Below are positions 58,466-64,000 of a DNA stretch of 64,000 nucleotides, in pieces (positions within the stretch are counted from its first letter, which is position 1; every line of letters starts with the position of its first letter). The notes under the pieces were generated by a model. It made no database searches, was not told where the DNA came from, and saw only the letters and a program-made list of their open reading frames with translations. Source of the stretch: Allacma fusca (Eukaryota; Arthropoda; Collembola; Symphypleona; Sminthuridae); the NCBI GenBank assembly GCA_947179485.1, contig OX359249.1:6014001-6078000 (forward strand), given 5' to 3'. The translations under genes were made by a program, and so were the position numbers.

Positions 58466-61400
58466 CTGGAAGGGGGATTTCCACAAAATTAAATTTTCAT
58501 GTGTTTAATTTCAATCCAATAATGACTATTAAATAACAAAAGATTGAATTTTGATACCAGTAATTATATACAATCCTCCATAATATTCCTTGGACGTAAA
58601 TTCATTGGTAATAACATTATGTAGTTGGAATTTCAAAATCTTACCTGAGCGAGCAAAAGAAGATCAGCACTGGTTTCCAAATGATCCGTAATTAGTTGGG
58701 CGGATGCCATTGCTAGAGTCTCATCAGGAATAATATCTGGAGGTAAAGGCGTCAAACGTACTCCAGTCTCTTCCAAACCTATCTGTCCATCCACCTGTCG
58801 GACTAGATCTGGTGGTAAGTCATCCCCACCCGTCACATGCTCACCCACGGTTACTTTCCTGCATTGACAATATCAAAAAATAATTAGGCTCAATCACTTG
58901 AATATACACAACTTACAATTAGAGGAAAAAATATTTTGGTAAATAATGGCCAATGATTTAGGAACAAAATCACATCGGTCCGAGCTTTAGAGTTGAAGAC
59001 TACGATTTACCAGGAGACAGTTAACTGAATAAAGCATTTGAGCTGGCCGTAGGAGTCACATATGGAGCAGGATATTCGACCTTTAGCCCCACACCGAGTG
59101 CAATCTTGTCTTCCGTGTCCGTGGGAGGAAGTCCCACACACTATACATCTTTCCCTGGACTCGGATCCCAGACCGAAGCCCTCCCCATGGCAAGCAATGC
59201 ATCTGGTCTGTTAAAATGAGTAAATTTTAAAATTCTCAAAGACCATTTCAGTAGTAAAGGACCTCACTAATGATTAATTATATTAGCAATTTTAACTGTA
59301 AGAATTAATCGGAGCTTTATTTCGGACTTTTAATAGTCAAGAGAGGAGTGGTCATGCTTTATGAAGAAAATAATTCCCTGAACTTACCCAACCTTTCCCA
59401 TGACAATGTGGACATCCTAAGGTACCTGCACCTTTACAACGATGGCAAGGTTTCACAGAAGCAGTATGAGGTACCTGCAGAGAGAAAATAATGGTATGAT
59501 TATTTTTAAGATTTTTGTGTTGTAATGTTTTGCAAGAATAAGACTACAATTTCCTAGTCAAGATAAGAACACAACAATTTCAAATTTTTTTTACCTAGTC
59601 TGAACGAGCAAATTAAACAATTTGAGATTCCGTCTTTACCTCAATGTTGCTAACTTCATTGTGAAAGGGTTTGGAGGGCACTGCCGAAATTTCCCATGGA
59701 GATGGTGCGTTTCCTTGCTCCGGACCGTCCACATCTCCCCCCACGTGAGGAGACCATGCCCATCTGGCTTCTCGCTTCTCCGTGAATGTGTGCAAAACGT
59801 ACTGGACGAGAGAATTAATTTAAAATCTTAAACACTCCTTTCATATAAATGTGATCATAACCCGATGAGTGTACATGGATACAATAACTTTGGGACTACG
59901 AAGAAAATAATGAGGGTCATAGAAATTCTAACGGGGCAAGTAATTATAATAATTAATTCTCTATTTTTTGCAATTGTGTTTCTTGAACAGAGTGAGCCCA
60001 CGCTGTAACAGAGCCCTTAAAAGGGCAATAATCCCTTTAATCACAATATTTTTTAGAAAGTCCACCTTGTACGAAAACTTCGTAAAATGGGAAAAGGTGA
60101 ATAGCTTATTGATTAAATCAGAGTCACATTTCCTGATTTTAGGGAGATTCTTACAGGTGGAGCATGTCCGTACGTTTGCATCTTTAAAATATTGGAATAA
60201 AATATGTACATACATAGTTAACTTATGCAAGCATGGAGTCATTCAGAACGTTCCATATTTGCAAGAGCATCCTTAACATCGAAAATTCTTATCTTTTATA
60301 ATGGCATTCTCTTTTAATATCAAAAAAATATTTTGTGGCAAACCGTACTGCTTTCACATATTTTTGCCCCAGGGAATAAATTGCTCTTGTAATAAAGTCT
60401 CTTATAGCGAGAGTCAACTACATTAATTTTTTCTTATAGCTCTTCAATGAGATTGTATCACCGGATGAGAGTTAGGAGTTGTTAATGACGGATGGGAAGG
60501 ATAGTAGTTTTTGTTAGAGGTACATTAAAGATGTTTACTAACATGGAAGGCTGTAGTGTGTCGAAAGCTCGTAATACACATATTCTTGGCAGCCCCGACT
60601 CCCCAACAGCAGTGATTTTTAACGTGAGCTAACAAAGCTGTTTTAGCCATCGATTCTGACATCTGTAAACACGGAGGGGAAACCACAAGGTAAATAGATA
60701 CTGGTTCATTCATAGATTAAATCCCATGCAATAGACCTTTCATTTTTCGCAATGCGAAAGCTCCATACTGTGAACACATGAATGGAGATAATATTGCGAA
60801 TGCATAAAAAATAAATGTTCCCTTGATGTGGAGATATGCCTCTTTAATATACTCCAACCTACGTACATACCTGCGGAATGGTATAACGTAGAGAATTTTC
60901 CGGACCTGGACCCCATGAGTTGAGGATTGGCTGTGCGGGATCCAGCCATTCAAAATTCCCGTAAGTAGGTGATGGAGGTGGACAATTTACTGGAATTAGA
61001 ATTTAAACTTGACTTAAGCCTCCAATTTTTTATCTATAAATTTACGCAGTAGGAACTATACACATAAATATAATTAATAGAACCCCCTTTCCCATTAAAT
61101 GTTCCTAAATGATGAAAATACATCTCCACGAGGGGAATAAAAAATAATCTCAAAATCTGTTGACCAGCAAAAGAAATTGGCTAGACCTGAAGGCGTTCCA
61201 GTTAAAAACTAACTTCATTCATTACAATATGACAGATGTTTCGAGTTGATTTCTAAAAACTCAACGTATATTCACCTCATGCGTGAAAAAGCTTGCAGAT
61301 GTTTAACTTTGCTTCTTAGGCAAAACTCTACGTCTAAATATCCCGGAACCTACTGTGTGGACACAGCGTTTTAAGATTAGCAGGAGAGAGCATGTATGAT

Positions 61401-61718
61401 TTGCGTCAGAACAGAAAAAAACGTCTCAATTTTGGAGGGATTACCACACGGAGCTAAGATCTTATCTTTGGATACTGAAATACTCGAAAATCTTATCTTG
61501 GGGAATGACATTACATTTTTCCTATATGGAAGGCCTACTTTCCAAAAATGTGAGCGATTCTCAACCTCCCTGACACAATTGCTCAGGAGTGTCATTAATT
61601 CAAAAGTAGTAATTAAATGTAGCGGAATTACCTGAATCAAAAGATAGCGTTTCGTAGCCAGCCACGGCATCCAGTACCTCCAAAGGGGGTGCGGAAGGAA
61701 TGATATCCCCGTCATCAC
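58319..61718 (-). CDS. SSUH2: SSUH2 (Ssu-2) homologue, DnaJ-type Cys-rich protein
   Basis: The eight exons are 61718-61632, 60989-60871, 60662-60543, 59801-59640, 59474-59388, 59207-59011, 58858-58645 and 58465-58319. All junctions are GT-AG and phase-consistent, giving about 376 residues that end at TGA 58321-58319. Diagnostic blocks are SAPPLEVLDAVAGYETLSF, MSESMAKTALLAHVKNHCCW, LHTFTEKREARW, VPHTASVKPCHRCKGAG, CFIQLTVSW, and a terminal PDYPQTCCCGCSIL that parallels the vertebrate SSUH2 ending. Six CxxC pairs (CHRC, CPHC, CIAC, CIVC, CTRC, CSIC) resemble the DnaJ CxxCxGxG zinc finger, but there is no J domain. C. elegans ssu-2 is a genetic suppressor of a stomatin mutant, and human SSUH2 is linked to tooth development; the biochemical role is unknown. 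The first visible exon starts with two bases of a split codon, so a short 5' exon is missing. Introns are 152 to 741 bp. Confidence 0.93.
58645..58858 (-). CDS. SSUH2: SSUH2 exon, C-terminal helical domain
   Basis: One base completes Trp, then 71 codons run KVTVGEHVTGGDDLPPDL to SADLLLLAQ. The acceptor is AATGCAG and the donor GTAAGA. The sequence is acidic and Leu-rich with no cysteine, matching the region between the zinc-binding block and the C-terminal tail in the family. Confidence 0.92.
59011..59207 (-). CDS. SSUH2: SSUH2 exon, four CxxC pairs
   Basis: Sixty-five codons plus TG. They carry CIACHGEG, CIVCG, CTRCGAKG and CSIC, followed by KCFIQLTVS, and the split Trp is completed by the next exon. 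The acceptor is TTTTAACAG and the donor GTAAAT. The FIQL segment and the Trp align with FIQLVIMW in vertebrates. The four pairs are consistent with two zinc sites; metal binding is inferred. Confidence 0.94.
59388..59474 (-). CDS. SSUH2: SSUH2 exon, first two CxxC pairs
   Basis: Twenty-nine codons, VPHTASVKPCHRCKGAG then TLGCPHCHGKGW, phase 0 both ends. The acceptor is TCTGCAG and the donor GTAAGT. It carries two CxxCxGxG units of the zinc-binding type found in DnaJ. Confidence 0.93.
59640..59801 (-). CDS. SSUH2: SSUH2 exon, TFTEKR block
   Basis: Fifty-four codons begin YVLHTFTEKREARWAWSPHV and end NEVSNIE. The acceptor is CGTCCAG and the donor GTAAAG, phase 0 both ends. The YxLxTFTEKR segment is one of the best conserved motifs of SSUH2 proteins. 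The open frame continues past the donor into the intron, so a single-exon reading would overrun by seven residues. Confidence 0.92.
59968..60276 (+). other. Unassigned open frame inside an SSUH2 intron
   Basis: A 102-codon plus-strand frame (NRALKRAIIPLITIFF, then ENFVKWEKVNSLLI) fills much of the 741-bp intron, and the minus strand is open over nearly the same bases. There is no family match that I can see. It is probably non-functional, or a relic of a mobile element. Confidence 0.15.
60543..60662 (-). CDS. SSUH2: SSUH2 exon, helical CC block
   Basis: Forty complete codons, MSESMAKTALLAHVKNHCCW through TTAFH, lie between TTTACAG and a GTTAGT donor. The exon begins with ATG exactly at the acceptor. 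The conserved upstream exons show this Met is internal. The CC pair and the spacing to the next exon match the family. Confidence 0.9.
60871..60989 (-). CDS. SSUH2: SSUH2 exon, proline-rich linker
   Basis: The acceptor is TTCCAG and the donor GTATGT. Two bases complete the Val codon, then 39 codons read NCPPPSPTYGNFEWLDPAQP and onward to YTIPQ, phase 0 at the end. It joins to MSESMAKTALL, where human SSUH2 has VPAMTEEVAREALL. Two other open frames on this stretch are shadows. Confidence 0.87.
61632..61718 (-). CDS. SSUH2: SSUH2 exon, N-terminal block
   Basis: The acceptor is TTTCAG (61721-61719) and the donor GTAATT. After two bases of a split codon the frame reads DDGDIIPSAPPLEVLD and AVAGYETLSFDS, leaving one base that makes Val with the next exon. 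The longer open frame on these bases (LPHPLWRYW-like) is a different phase and does not splice to the downstream exons. The PP-x-GYE motif is typical of the SSUH2 N-terminus. Confidence 0.85.
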
Positions 61719-64000
61719 CTGAAACCCATACAAAAAAATGTAAAAAATTCAAGACGAGGAATTCAAGGAGTTACGTAAAAACCATCGTTTTGGAATGACA
61801 GTGCGTGCAAAACTTTGGCCCGTAAAAAAATCTAAAGAGGTGACGTACTTACGGAGGTCTCATAGATATAGATATGTGTATGTACATAAGTGTGTATATA
61901 CATTTGATAGAAAGACAAGGAGGAAGAAAGCCAAGAGAGAGAGAGAGAGAAAGAGAGGTGAAAACTTTAATTAAAACTCAGACATCATCACATCAATCAC
62001 CCACGAATGACTCGAGAGAACATCCAAGACCCACAACCTAAGCTAGACATACTCTACTTCCAGAGTGCTTCCCAATCATACGTGTCTATATTTACACCCA
62101 CATGCCAAATCATTACTGGCGTTGAAGATGTACGTCCTAGTATTAAAAATTCCATCGCTTCAATCATAAGCCCAGGACTATCCCCAATACTTATGTAAAT
62201 AAGTAATGGGCTCAAAAATGAGTAATAGGCATTCAAATAGGCAGTGGATAGTGAATAAGTGTTAGAGATACAAAAAATAGTGTTAAAAACCCCGAACTGT
62301 AACCTTCTTCCCAAAAAAATGTTTTTCTTGATTTACGAACTCAAATTCAGCTCAGATACTACCCAATTTTTCAGAGGATTCTAGGAATGTTTTGTATACA
62401 AAACACTTTTGTATACGAAAGCTTGCCCCAATGGAAGAAATCTAACCCAAGGGTTTTTAATGTTGGGGAGACCCCCGCAAAAAAACGAAACCTCATGAAA
62501 TGGTCTTCCTCGGAGGAGAAACCAGAAGAAAAATTCATAAATTAGGAGAATCGGTCTGTTGATGTTGTGCTGACACAAGAGGAATTTATTGTATGCTTTT
62601 GCATTTTTCCGAGCTCTGTTGCCCACATGTGGAAGCCCAAAGTAAATATGAGAGAGACGTCTCGGCTCCTTAAATCCCTTGTGTGCATATGGTTCCAGTG
62701 TTGACTACTACACTTTAGTTTTTTTACCTTGTGATTTCTGTTTGGTACGCACAGGAGATATAAATAAGAGGACATAAAAAATACTGTACAACCCATCTAC
62801 TAATAGGAACGGTACCGGTAAAATCATGGTTGGAGTGTTGCTTCCCATGTTGAGTTCGGAATCGGTAACGGTTATGGGCTCCGGCCCCACCATTCGAGTC
62901 AAATGAAGATTCGGACGGGGACTGGGACCAAGAACTCCGATTCACTCCTAATTGACGTCCGGGCTTACTCCGACGAAATTCAATTCGGGCTCTTGCCCTT
63001 TGACTTCGCTGACCTTTTTGTTTCATTCTTAATTGTTATTCTTCCATATTTCAAGGAACTACAAAACTTTGACAATGGGTTGGAAACTCTATTTCCGTTG
63101 GAAACTCTATTTCCAAGGGTTACAATAATTGTCACTTTACAATTTTTTGGGAATGTTGCTTCAAAAAGTTTTCTGAATCCTGCTTCAAAATGTTATGTAA
63201 GTCCTGCTTCAAAATGTTTTGCAAATCTTGCCTCAGAAAGGTTTGCAGATGTTACTTCCAAATGTTTGGTAACTGTTGCATCGAATTGAGTGTAAATGTA
63301 AATTCAAATGATGGACTACAAACGTGCGTAAATGTAACTTCAAAACGTATGTGAATGCTGCGTGCGTCCAAATCTATGTAGATATGTAAATGTTGCTTAA
63401 ACGGTATAGGAATTTCACTGAAGATGACTTTCAATTATGACTTCAAAATGATTGGGACTGTCACTGAAGAGATGTGTAAATGTCACCAGAGCTAATTCCA
63501 ACTTCCAAAACGGACCTTATCTAAACTTCCCTATGATGAAATAATCAAGAGAACTGTATTTACAGAGGGACGGGAGTTTGGCTTGAAGGTCCAGCTCAAA
63601 AGAGTCCAGGCGTAATTGTAAATAGAAACTTGGGCTCGCACAAAGGTCCAGAGGGGAACAGTCACTATAGGGTCGCGATTAGAACGGTAAATGCGTGAGA
63701 CCAGCTCGCTCCACAAGATTGAGACTGGAGAGCCAAAAGGGAAGTTGAGGTTGGAAAAGTTACTGAGTGCCAGAATTTTTCTGCTGATTGTGTAAATGTA
63801 TGTCACGCTGAAGGAGGTAAACTAAACAGTGTGGTTCTCACACTGGTTTTCACCCAATCTCACTCCCCGTCCTGTACATAGGAACCAACGATGGGGCCAG
63901 CCTAACTTGGAGTGAATTTCTTTTCCAAAATCAAGGGAGGTGAAAAGAGACAAGTTGGAAGGTAGACGCTTACAGGTCCCATCATCTCACCAGGAGCGCA
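61719..64000. other. Upstream flank of SSUH2
   Basis: It should contain or border the missing SSUH2 5' exon, but no convincing candidate was found. It holds (GA)n at 61934-61957 and the 24-bp array at 63157-63300 with its degenerate extension to about 63490. A donor-like GTAAGC at 63971-63966 (minus) could belong to an exon cut by the window edge. Confidence 0.45.
63157..63300. repeat. 24-bp tandem array, six copies in register
   Basis: TGCTTC-type unit starts fall at 63157, 63181, 63205, 63229, 63253 and 63277, exactly 24 bp apart. On the plus strand the units encode an octapeptide pattern, ASKCFANL-like, inside an open frame of 128 codons (62903-63289). More degenerate copies continue to about 63490. 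An 18-bp direct duplication (TTGGAAACTCTATTTCC) lies just upstream at 63080-63114. Because 24 is a multiple of three, the open frame may be a by-product of the repeat. Confidence 0.85.

Noticed and set aside
61847..61870. GTAAGT donor as the end of an SSUH2 5' exon
   Set aside because: The donor is strong, but the frames that would join to 61718 run into stop codons.
62708..62902. Possible SSUH2 5' exon ending CAA G|GTAAAA
   Set aside because: The phase fits, but the sequence is hydrophobic and unlike any SSUH2 N-terminus. The overlapping frames are equally open.

Overview
This window looks like nuclear DNA from an animal, most likely an arthropod. The genes are split by GT-AG introns. The sequence is AT-rich and full of (CT)n, (CA)n, (GATA-like) and (AAT)n microsatellites, and it carries an intact non-LTR retrotransposon. 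A crustacean such as a parasitic copepod is my best guess, but nothing in the sequence proves it.

Two protein-coding genes can be assigned with confidence, both on the minus strand. The first is a PIM-family serine/threonine kinase. Its exons lie at 24117-24226, 23025-23072, 12524-12787 and 7428-7527, with a possible 5' exon at 27841-27994. The reading frame is continuous across every junction and covers the glycine loop, the VAIK lysine, the PIM-type hinge (ERPEPV), HRDIK and DFG. The rest of the C-lobe is not in the window, so the gene runs off the left edge. Its introns are 1 to 10 kb long.

The second gene is an SSUH2 (Ssu-2) homologue in eight compact exons from 61718 down to the stop codon at 58319. 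About 376 residues can be read in one phase-consistent frame. They include six CxxC pairs of the DnaJ zinc-finger type and the conserved Cys-rich C-terminus. Only the extreme N-terminus is missing.

A full-length LINE (16022-20354) sits inside the 10 kb PIM intron, in the antisense orientation, flanked by a perfect 9-bp target-site duplication. ORF1 (coiled coil plus RRM-like) and ORF2 (endonuclease, reverse transcriptase, CCHC-type end) are in the same frame and separated by one TGA. ORF2 has no usable ATG before its endonuclease active site.

The remaining 30 kb between the two genes (28-58 kb) contains no gene I recognise. It holds a 28-bp tandem array built on a TTCGTACGAA palindrome (31044-31237), several perfect inverted repeats (the best at 43113-43144), a probable reverse-transcriptase relic (45651-45829) and a few unassigned, exon-like stretches. 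A 24-bp array lies at 63157-63300. Microsatellites are dense from 1 to about 40 kb and sparse beyond that. I found no tRNA, rRNA, CRISPR or prokaryotic-type feature.
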